This document shows, piece by piece, positions 55,180-64,000 of a stretch of DNA of 64,000 nucleotides. The notes under the pieces were generated by a model. That model was given only the letters and a program-made list of their open reading frames with translations, made no database searches and was not told the origin of the DNA. Source of the stretch: Cololabis saira (lineage: Eukaryota > Chordata > Actinopteri > Beloniformes > Belonidae); NCBI RefSeq assembly GCF_033807715.1, contig NC_084599.1:682001-746000 (forward strand), given 5' to 3'. A program made the translations under genes and the position numbers. Position 1 is the first letter of the stretch, and every line of letters starts with the position of its first letter.

Positions 55180-55386
55180 TTATAACCAGTACTGGAGTTG
55201 AGGGGGGATGAGGGGGGATTGGGGGGGGCGGCATCCCCCCCTGAAAGAAAAACGGTCCAAATCATCCCCCCTGTAAAACTGCCATCCTGCCTTTCCATCC
55301 CTTATGTCATTTCATCAATGAATGTGGTTTTACTGCTATTTCAACATTTAGAGTCATCACCAGAAAAATAACTTTGACAATTTTCA

Positions 55387-55534
55387 CCTGTTTCAAGTAA
55401 ATTTTCACTCGAAATAAGTAGGAAAATCTGCCAGTGGGACAAGATTTATCTTCTCATTACAAGCAAAAAAATCTTGTTCCACTGGCAGATTCTTCTACTT
55501 ATTTCAAGTGAAAATCTACTTGAAACAGGTGAAA
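55387..55534. repeat. 148-bp foldback (CACCTGTTTCAAGTA...)
   Basis: CACCTGTTTCAAGTAAATTT at the left pairs with AATCTACTTGAAACAGGTG at the right. The pairing runs through AAATAAGTAG and AATCTGCCAGTGG, with a loop around 55455-55465. Confidence 0.85.
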
Positions 55535-55619
55535 ATTGTTGTTTTTTCCAGTGACGAGTCTTGTTTTAAGTGTAATGAGATTTTTTTTACTAAAATGAGA
55601 CATTTTAACTAGAAATTAA

Positions 55620-56983
55620 AGCTGCAAGCAGCGATGAACGGGCCCTCGCACTCACGGCCACCGCCCCCCATAAGCATATTAGAAATGAGGCCAGCCACGA
55701 CTCTCTTTGTCAAACCATTCAAAAGTTATAGCAGAAAATTGGGACAACCAATCAGAAGAAGGGGCGGGGCTAATTAAGGCCAAAGAAGCTCAAGGACTCA
55801 TTACAGAGTCCCATGACACCACCCACGACTCTCTATGTCAAAACATTCAAATGTTATAGCAGGAAATAGGGACAACCAATCAGAAGAAGGGGCGGGGCTA
55901 ATTCAGGCCAATGAAGCTCAAGGACTCAATACCGATTCAGGTGACACCACCCACAACTCTCTATGTCAAACCATTCAAAAGTTATAGCAGAAAATAGGGA
56001 CAACCAATCAGAAGAAGGGGCGGGGCTAATTAAGGCCAAAGAAGCTCAAGGACTCATTACAGAGTCCCATGACACCACCCACGACTCTCTATGTCAAAAC
56101 ATTCAAATGTTATAGCAGGAAATAGGGACAACCAATCAGAAGAAGGGGCGGGGCTAATTCAGGCCAATGAAGCTCAAGGACTCAATACCGATTCAGGTGA
56201 CACCACCCACAACTCTCTATGTCAAACCATTCAAAAGTTATAGCAGAAAATAGGGACAACCAATCAGAAGAAGGGGTGGGGCTAATTTTCACCAATTAAT
56301 GGTCAAGGACTCAATACTGAGTCCCATGACACCACCCACGACTCTTTATGTCAAACCTTTCAAAAGTTATGGCAGAGAAAAGTATTCTATGGGGCGCTGT
56401 TGAGCCATTTTGCCACGCCCATTAATGCAAACCATGAAATATCAAATTTTTCGCCAGGCCTGGCTTGCATGCAAAATTTGGTGACTTTTGGAGAACTATA
56501 TGGACCAATCAGATGAAGGGAAGGCGCGCTTTTTGGCGTATAGCGTCGTCACAGTTGACCATAATTGGTGAAAATTAGGCCCGCCCCTTCTTCTGATTGG
56601 TTGTCCCTATTTCCTGCTATAACATTTGAATGTTTTGACATAGAGAGCTGTGGGTGGAGTCATGGGACTCTGTAATGAGTCCTTGAGCTTCTTTGGCCTT
56701 AATTAGCCCCGCCCCTTCTTCTGATTGGTTGTCACGATTGTCTGCTGTAACTTTTGAATGGTTTGACATAGAGAGTCGTGGGTGGTGTCATCAGATTCTG
56801 TATGGAGTCCTTGACCTTCATTGGCCTGAATTAGCCCCGGCCCTTCTTCTGATTGGTTGTCCCTTTTTTCTGCTATAACTTTTGAATGGTTTGACATAGG
56901 AAGTCGTGGGTGGTGTCGTTTCTGATATGCTTATGGGGGGCGTGGCCGTGAGTGCGGGGGCCCGTTCATCGCTGCTTGCAGCT
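55620..56983. mobile_element. GCTGCAAGCAGCG foldback with 128-bp monomer arrays
   Basis: Both ends carry AGCTGCAAGCAGCGATGAAC, in opposite orientation, between TTAA at 55616-55619 and 56984-56987. The left arm holds tandem monomers starting at 55696, 55824, 55952, 56080, 56208 and 56337 (period 128-129), each with AACCAATCAGAAGAAGGGGC. The right arm (about 56575-56930) holds the same monomers inverted. Between them lies the GGCGCTGTTGAGCC / AATTTGGTGACTTTT block shared with 9.4-10.3 kb. No reading frame is conserved across the array. Confidence 0.88.
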
Positions 56984-57222
56984 TTAATTTATTGTTGTGT
57001 TTTGATGTATTTGATGTAAGCCCAGTGGATATTTAAAGCTTACAGAAGGCTGCATTTAACTGCTGCTATGTCATTCCTGCAGTATTTCTGAAGGTGTTTT
57101 GGTCACTGCTATTATTTGTAATATATTATATTATTTATAATCAGTACAAATTATCTGTCCCCATATGATAAAATCCACCACCCCCCCTGATCTTTTTTTA
57201 CAACTTGAGTACTGCTTATAGG

Positions 57223-57670
57223 TATATTTGAAATGAACGGAATCTCGCTACGTCCGTGCCCTGCTACACCACAATATACTCTCTTAACATTGTTCATTCA
57301 GAAGTGTATGAGGGAGAGGAGGGAAACAAGAGGCCACTGGTCTGCTGACCCACATCTCGCCAGAATAACCTTCCCACACAACCTTTACCACTTCACTCTC
57401 ACTGGTCATTCCTCACTCTTCAACTTGGTTCTCACTCACAAATGGTTAGGATTAGATATCAATAATTACATGATAAGGTTTTGCACATTGTACTATTCAT
57501 TGGTGTCAGGTACTTAGATAACGTTTTTATTCATATAGCATCCATTACAATACAAACTGTTTGAAGGGACCTTACAGTGACCAAGGTCATGACCCCTGAG
57601 CAAATAAACACGGACACAAAGCAGCAGGATGAAGATTAAGTGCCAGCTCATGAATTCCAAACACGGCTTC
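57223..57670. other. Nothing recognised
   Basis: No supported feature to the right of the hAT element. Confidence 0.4.
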
Positions 57671-57675
57671 TGACA

Positions 57676-57800
57676 CCGGCAGCACGATGGGGTGCTTGGT
57701 ACCGTGCCATTACAGCAAAAAGCTTCCTGGTTTGAATGTCAGTTTGGAGCTTTGTGTGTGGAGTTTGCAAGTTCTCCTGACTACCCCTGGTAATATAAAC
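57676..57800 (+). repeat. L2-like 3'-end fragment, forward orientation
   Basis: GGCAGCACGATGGGGTGCTT ... TTTGTGTGTGGAGTTTGCAAG is the forward version of the block at 5040-5225 and 8795-8930. Confidence 0.5.
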
Positions 57801-59398
57801 TTGGTTCTAACTTGACTAGAGAAGTAAATGTGAGCACTTATGGTTTCCTTGTCTGGCTAGTGGGTGTCAGAAATTAGCTTCACACAATATCTTTTGTAAT
57901 TTCTTTTTATCTACCACCTTCTCCTTTATCCCCGTCTGCCTTACAAACATACATACATGCATTAAAATCCCCCCTCCATTGTATTCTCCATGGAACAGCG
58001 TATTTGCATTCTTCACATTGTAGCTCAGGGACTTCCTGTGTTCTCAGTCCCCGTACTCATTTGTCAAGTGCAGTTTTGGATGCGGTTTGGTTGGAAGAGT
58101 TCAGGCTGGCAGGTGGCAGCAGCAAGCACCTATCCCTTTCTTTTTTTCTTGCTTTGTTCCTCTGCCTCAGCTTGTCTCCTTGGCCTGAAATCTTTCCCTG
58201 AGGAGCTCATTTTTCCAAGCTCGGTGTTGTGTATAAGTTGGCATCTACAGATTTGGCCACAGCCGACCACTGCTAGGCTCCTGAGCTAGTTCCTGCTGCA
58301 CATTGTTGTGCATACATAATGGACTTGTGAAGGCACACAGGTGCTTATTGCACTGGTGTCACATCCTGTGTTTTCAACTATTGTGGGCAGATGCTACATA
58401 TGAATGCATCGCCCTTTCAGACAAGAATAGGGTATATTTTGTATCTAGTCATCATTTTGAGACATTCAGAAAAATAAAAGAAACAATTCATATGAATGAA
58501 ATGTAAAAAAAAAAATACATTCATGCTTGGATTTACTTGTCTTTTAGTGCATTATTTAATTTCTGAGATATAAATATCATACATGCTCGGCCTTTATTTC
58601 TCGTCTTTTTTCAGTGCCCTTTGCTATTAATTTAATTGTTTTAAAGTGTTATATTTGAATTGTACTATTATATTTTATAATAGTATTATGATGATGACTA
58701 TTATAATAATAACAAACATATAGAAGTGAATGGTTGTCCTTTAAGAAAACAAATAAAAACAAATATTGAGATAGTAGTAAGAACAGCAACCAGAAAGAAG
58801 GAAGGCTTGATGGCAATCGAGTAAACAAGCCATTGTGTGAACATGAGGAACGAGGGAGAATAGGCAAACAAAATATAAACGAGCAGATGTTAGCAGAGGT
58901 GATTGTAATGAAGACTAAATGTCAACACCAGAGACATTGACTGTCGAGCAAAATAGCATTGAGGGGAAAAGAGGAGATGAATGGATGATTTAATCGAGGC
59001 AAACAGATATGCAAATAAAATGTGTTAAGAAACAGGCACTGAACAGATGCTGAAAACTAAAACAAAATAAGAGAAAAATGGAAGATGTGGGCAGGTCAGT
59101 GTTGTTGCTGTGGAAACTAAATATGAAACAATGCCCATTGTGTCAATGAAATTTGCTGTGACTGTTGACCATAGTATAAATAATCTCCAGCATTAACGGT
59201 TCATGCTCTGGTAATGGCAACGCTATTGTCCCATAAAGCCAGTACATGCGGAAGAGCGCACATGCCCTTAGTAATAGCAGCAAAGAAAAACTCATGGAAC
59301 AACACTGTACTGGGTTTAATGCTGATGATGCTTGTCATAAGTCCGAAATAAAGGCAGAACCATGAGCAATTTCTCAAAAACATCAGGGAAAAATCTGA
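57801..59398. other. Nothing recognised
   Basis: AT-rich sequence. Short frames at 57990-58289 overlap in two phases without any motif. Confidence 0.4.
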
Positions 59399-59651
59399 CG
59401 TTGTGCCACAAAGGAGGTTCTGGTTCAGTTATTAAAGAGTTATTAATAATTGTCTTTCGATAATTATTAATGTTAGTAATAAAGAAAATGACTTATCAAA
59501 ATGAATGATCAAAATGAATCAATCAAAACGGGGCACCACCTGACTTATCAGGAGAATAATAACTATCAGCAAAATCAGTCTCAAAATAGCTGTTATTCCC
59601 TCCGTACAAGCCTGTTGCCGGGGGTTACAGAATAACAGTGGAGGAAGGAGT

Positions 59652-61695
59652 GTAGCACCCTATAATGTAATAATTTCCTGAAAATGTAATAACGCCTGAA
59701 AGTGTAATACAATTTGCACTTAACTCAATCGAAAATGTAATAAAATCCAATAATGTAATAACTTCACCAATAATGTAATAAAATATCCTGACTGATATTG
59801 GCCGGGTTTCCCAGATCCGACCTCTCTTAAGGACTTAAGAGAGGTTCAAAGAAGGTTTGAACTAAAATCTGACGTTTTCTTAACGGTGTTAAGAAGATGA
59901 CTTCTTAACCCCGTTCTTTAGTTTCGCTTTTTCAGAAGCTCTTTGGAGCAGCTGTCCGGTTCTGAAACCAAATCAATCGATGCCAGGCAAATCGATCACG
60001 ATCACTATCAGCGCATTTTCACATGCAGCACTGCTACCTAACGCACTAATTCCCTGCTGCCTGTGCGTTATAATGAAAAATTAAGATGATAAATATAATT
60101 CAATTACCCTTTTTCATCCAAACGGTGCGTTACTCCGTTATTTCTGGCTACAGTGAGGCTTTTTTCCCCCACACGCGGAGACCGGGAGGAAACGTGGTGG
60201 GCGTGTGTGTGCGTTCAAAAACATGAGCTGTCAAGAGCCAAGAGAAGGCGAGTTTCGCAAATCGCAACGTGGAATTACAGCAATCCCTGGTTTTTCGCAT
60301 GGGTTATGTTCCAAAAAGAACCCGTGATAAGTGAAATTCTTTTTACAATTATAGAGGGCTTCTAATTGCGGAGATCAGCCCCGCCTCGCACGTATTCCAC
60401 TGCTCTTCTGAGACGCTGCATCCCGACTCGCGCTGTAGCATCTTTTTATCCTAAACCCCGCGGTGCAGGTGGGTTTTTTCAAGATAAGAAAATAGTTATG
60501 GGTCGTTGTCTTCGCTCTTTTTTCTTCTGGGCAAAAAGATTCTTTAATATAAACCGACACCATTGATTATATTTGAGACTGTAATGAACGATTCATCAAA
60601 GGATCCCGTTCTTCAGCTGCTCCTTCCCTGTCATCACACATAGAGGTGCTCGGGCTCGGGCTCGGGCAGGAGGATCGGTGTCACGGCTGCCTGGACAGCC
60701 CGGTCCGACAGCACGTCCAGGGGACTGAAGTGCTGACGCACGAATGCGTTCATAAAAACAGTTCTGCTTCACCCACGGTGACGCGGTTGATTTGCAGCGA
60801 GAACATGCTGTATAGCAGCCAAATTATCAAATAAATGATATTCATGATGATCGTTTTATTTGTGCGTAAAGCATAAAGCATATACAGGAACACACTTGTT
60901 ATTCCTTATTTTTCTTTTTTTTCCCCCTTTGCTGTCACCAATAAATGCTAAACAATATAAATCTAAAGTATAAAATAGATCAAAATTTGTGCGGGGTGCA
61001 TTGTTTTAATATCTCATTGCTTGGTGTGATATTGATTTGCCTGACTCGCCTGGATCTGTGAGTCTTTGTTCACTAAGATGGTTGTAAAGACTGGGTCAGC
61101 AGCATCTTTCATTTCCTTCTTAATGAAAGAGATACTTAAGCTAAGAGCAACTCTGGGAAACGCGATTTTCTTTCACAGGCTCCTTAAGAAAGTTTGAAAG
61201 AAGTCTTTCGCTGTTAAGAGCTACTTAACTGATCTGGGAAACCCGGCCATTGTAATAACATTTTTACCAATAATGTAATACCTTATTACATTATTGGGAA
61301 TTTATTAAATTTTCAGGTGGGTCTTTTTTTTTAAACTGATAATGTAATACTTGACAAATAATGTAATATATATGTTCATTTTCAGTCCAGAGTTCTACAT
61401 TTTGTGTTTTAAGAATCTAAGAATGTTATATACGCTGGATTTGAAACACCAGAATGACTATTGGGTTAAATTGCAGACTTTGAGTTCCATGTAATAAATT
61501 ACCAATAATGTAATAAGGTATTACATTATTGGTAAAAATGTTATTACAAAATCCGTCAGGATATTTTATTACATTATTGGTGAAGTTATTACATTATTGG
61601 ATTTTATTACATTTTCGATTGAGTTAAGTGCAAATTTTATTACATTTTCAGGCATTATTACATTTTGAGGAAATTATTACATTATAGGGTGCTAC
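59652..61695. mobile_element. MITE with ~145-bp inverted repeats rich in TAATGTAATA
   Basis: The ends GTAGCACCCTATAATGTAAT and ATTACATTATAGGGTGCTAC are inverse, and pairing continues for about 145 bases through AATGTAATAAAATCCAATAA. The flanks are AAGGAGT (59645-59651) and AAGGATT (61696-61702). The uninterrupted paralogue near 46840 reads GAGGAAGGAGTCCGAGC, the expected empty site. There is no transposase. Confidence 0.88.
59800..61248. mobile_element. Harbinger-like MITE with GGCCGGGTTTCCCAGATC ends (inner)
   Basis: The ends GGCCGGGTTTCCCAGATC and GATCTGGGAAACCCGGCC are exact inverses, flanked by ATT at 59797-59799 and 61249-61251. Subterminal sequence (CTCTTAAGGACTTAAGAG and TTAAGAAGATGACTTCTTAA) is rich in small TTAAG palindromes. 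The site lies in the left arm of the outer MITE, whose right arm shows the empty form. At 60285-60365 is a common repeat phrase (CAATCCCTGGTTTTTCGCAT). No nuclease frame was recognised. Confidence 0.85.
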
Positions 61696-62273
61696 AAGGA
61701 TTCCAAGCACAGACCTTTGCATCCAGCAGCGAAGTGTTAAAAGATAATAAAACAACACGGGATAAATTCTGATGCCAAACTACACGTAAACAATAACTAA
61801 GAGTAAACACAACCTTCAGATCCTCTACGTGTGTGTGTGGGTGTCAGCGCATACGTGTGTGTTTGTTGGTATGTGTGTGTGTGTGTGTGTGTCAGAACAA
61901 TGTCACGTCACATGGAGCAAAACAAAATGGTGCACAACGTCACGTAAGACCTCAAGTGAGACGCCACTTTTCAAAGCTGCGGGGATGGTTTCTTCACCCA
62001 GTGATAACTGAAGGTATCATAGGCCTGATGGCCGGGATACTAGCTTGTCCATGTGGGTTAGTAAGGAGGGGAGGGAAACTGGTGTGGTCTCTCACCACCC
62101 GTACTTTTATCGTTCTGCTGTTTCCCACTCAGTCAGTGTCTGGAGCTGAATCCAGGACACTCATTCTAAGCTTTTGATGAGGAAATAGGAGCATAAACGC
62201 TTCGATAATAAGGGAACACATTACGTGGGCCTGTAGCAATAGAATGCACAAATATAATAACAAAATGAATTAA

Positions 62274-63458
62274 AGCTGCAAGCAGCGATGAACGGGCCCT
62301 CGCACTCACGGCCACCGCCCCCCATAAGCATATCAGAAATGACACCACCCACGACTTCCTATGTCAAACCATTCAAAAGTTATAGCAGAAAAAAGGGAAA
62401 ACCAATCAGAAGAAGGGGCGGGGCTAGTTCAGGCCAATGAAGGTCAAGGACACAACCGTATTGTGGGGCTTGAGGCACAAAGTTTTCCGGGGGGCGCTGT
62501 TGAGCCATTTTGCCACGCCCATTAATACAAACCATGAAATATCAAATTTATCGCCAGGCCTGCCTTGCATGCAAAATTTGGTGCCTTTTGGGGAACTATC
62601 AAATATGGACCAATCAGATGAAGGGGGGGTGCGCTTTTTGGCGTCTAGCGTCGCCACGGTATGGTTTTGAAAGAGAAAAGTAATGCCCCTAGTCGCAGGA
62701 TGGAGACGCACATTTTGATGTATAACATATCTGGGTTCACGATACGGTTCGGGCCGTATTAATTCTCGAAGGAATGGCATATATTGCTCCAAAATTACGT
62801 GATTCATTCAGAATGTTCAAAATGGCCGACTTCCTGTTCGGTTTCGGCCATGGCTCCAAGAGACTTTTCTTTAAGTTGCGACATGATACAAGTGTGTACC
62901 GATTTTCGTTCATGTACGTCAAAGCGTATTATGGGGCTTGAGGCGCAAAGTTTTTTCTGTCTGAACCAATCAGATGAAGGGTGGGCGCGCTTTTTGGCGT
63001 CTAGCGTCGCCACGGTAACGCTTTTGAGAGAGAAAAGTAATGCGTGGTGTCGGAGGATGGAGACGCACATTTTGATGTATAAAGACACTTGGGGGCACGT
63101 TACGGTTCGGGCCGTATTAACTGCCGAAGGAATGGCATAAATTTCGCCAAAATGACACGACTAATTCAAAATGGCCGACATCCTGTTCGGTTTCGGGCAT
63201 GACTACAAGAGACTTTTCTTTAAGTTGCGTCATGATACAGGTGTGTACCGATTTTCGTGCATGTACGTCAAACCGTATCGTGGGCCTTGGGGCACAAAGT
63301 TTTCAAGGGGGCGCTGTTGAGCCATTTTACCACGCCCATTAATGCAAACCATAAAATATCAAATTTTTCGCCAGGCCTGGCTTGGGTGCAAAATTTGGTG
63401 ACTTTTTGGGCACGTTTAGGGGGGCAAAAAGGCCCTCCTTTCGTCAGAAAAATTATAA
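62274..63458 (-). repeat. GCTGCAAGCAGCG-family element, truncated
   Basis: It starts AGCTGCAAGCAGCGATGAAC after TTAA (62270-62273), has one 128-bp monomer, then the family interior blocks in reverse order and orientation relative to 9.4-10.3 kb. It stops within the AGGGCC / TTTCGTC part of the other terminus near 63450. It is immediately followed by another element start. Confidence 0.8.
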
Positions 63459-63462
63459 TTAA

Positions 63463-64000
63463 AGCTGCAAGCAGCGATGAACGGGCCCTCGCACTCAAGG
63501 CCACCGCCCCCCATAAGCATATCAGAAATGACACCACCCACGACTTCCTATGTCAAACCATTCAAAAGTTATAGCAGAAAAAAGGGAAAACCAATCAGAA
63601 GAAGGGGCGGGGCTAGTTCAGGCCAATGAAGGTCAAGGACTCCATACAGAATGTGATGACACCACCCACGACTCTATGTCAAACCATTCAAAAGTTATAG
63701 CAGAAAATCGGGACAACCAATCAGAAGAAGGGGCGGGGCTAATTAAGGCCAAAGAAGCTCAAGGACTCATTACAGAGTCCCATGACTCCACCCACGGGTC
63801 TCTATGTCAAAACATTCAAATGTTATAGCAGGAAATAGGGACAACCAATCAGAAGAAGGGGCGGGCCTAATTTTCACCAATTATGGTCAAGGACTCAATA
63901 CCGAGTCCCATGACACCACCCACGACTCTCTATGTCAAACCATTCAAAAGTTATGGCAGAGAAAAGTATTCTAGGGGGCGCTGTTGAGCCATTTTGCCAC
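63463..64000. repeat. GCTGCAAGCAGCG-family element continuing past the window
   Basis: The left terminus AGCTGCAAGCAGCGATGAAC follows TTAA (63459-63462). Monomers with AACCAATCAGAAGAAGGGGC start near 63538, 63667, 63795 and 63917, and the GGCGCTGTTGAGCC block begins at about 63977. The element is cut by the window end. Confidence 0.85.

Larger units (their letters stand above)
55188..57214. mobile_element. hAT element with CAGTACTGGAGTTG ends
   Basis: The left end CAGTACTGGAGTTG and right end (inverse) CAGTACTCAAGTTG are flanked by CTTATAAC (55180-55187) and CTTATAGG (57215-57222), six of eight bases equal. G-rich and C-rich subterminal sequence follows on each side (GGGGGGATGAGGGGGGAT, CACCCCCCCTGA). 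It has no transposase. Two foldbacks sit inside. Confidence 0.8.
59399..62170 (+). repeat. Dispersed repeat, second copy, split by nested MITEs
   Basis: The repeat lies at 59399-59651 and 61696-62170 and matches 46591-47290 in order and orientation. The interruption is 59652-61695. A GT microsatellite at about 61872-61892 corresponds to the GT stretch in the other copy. Confidence 0.75.

Noticed and set aside
55696..56400. CRISPR-like array
   Set aside because: The 128-bp units are contiguous tandem monomers without unique spacers of constant size, and the setting is a vertebrate transposon.

Overview
The window looks like teleost fish chromosome made almost entirely of transposable elements. 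The evidence is repeat families I recognise from teleost genomes: a Ngaro-like tyrosine-recombinase retroelement, L2/CR1-type LINE tails, BED-finger hAT elements, Harbinger elements with Myb/SANT-like genes, the GGCTGATTTATGGTTCCGCG palindrome and the GCTGCAAGCAGCG repeat. AT/GT microsatellites are long and there is no bacterial gene organisation. I found no convincing host protein-coding gene, tRNA, rRNA or CRISPR array. The species cannot be read from the sequence.

Layout. 1-2.5 kb: 3' half of a Ngaro-type retroelement with its split direct repeats, followed by a LINE 3' end. 4-17 kb: decayed LINEs, MITEs, a GCTGCAAGCAGCG-family block, a solo Gypsy LTR with a 5-bp target duplication (13.4 kb), a hAT 5' fragment and a TA-flanked MITE. 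17.36-34.63 kb: one Ty3/Gypsy element on the minus strand, with LTRs, PBS, PPT, gag and pol, flanked by CTAA. Its LTRs look nearly free of substitutions, and three later insertions split it. These are a 5.7-kb hAT in the 3' LTR with an apparently intact four-exon transposase gene, an L2/CR1-type LINE in pol, and a 2.8-kb Harbinger-type element in gag that carries a damaged Myb/SANT-like gene.

35.4-39.2 kb: a second LTR retroelement with 2-kb LTRs, flanked by ATAA, reduced by deletion to a 5' LTR, a leader, a gag fragment and part of the 3' LTR. 40.5-41.2 kb: a G-rich minisatellite inside a common repeat. 43.2-46.0 kb: a four-level nest (hAT, GCTGCAAGCAGCG element, TTAA-flanked MITE, hAT), with flanking duplications visible at three levels. 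49.9-51.1 kb: another TTAA-flanked MITE. 51.5-53.6 kb: an LTR split by a Harbinger element that is itself split by a hAT MITE. 55.2-57.2 kb: a hAT carrying a foldback built of 128-bp monomers in an ABAB higher-order pattern. 59.4-62.2 kb: a dispersed repeat, paralogous to 46.6-47.3 kb, split by two nested MITEs. 62.3-64 kb: GCTGCAAGCAGCG-family units running off the end.

How the parts relate. The window is a stratigraphic record. Target-site duplications and uninterrupted paralogues inside the same window let the order of insertion be read. The two most informative objects are the hAT at 17.8-23.5 kb, which may be autonomous and landed in an already young retrotransposon, and the gag/pol junction of the Gypsy element, which shows a canonical -1 frameshift heptamer next to the gag stop. 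No wholly new biological system is claimed. The least explained structures are the GCTGCAAGCAGCG foldback/higher-order repeat family and the long foldbacks lodged in the hAT.
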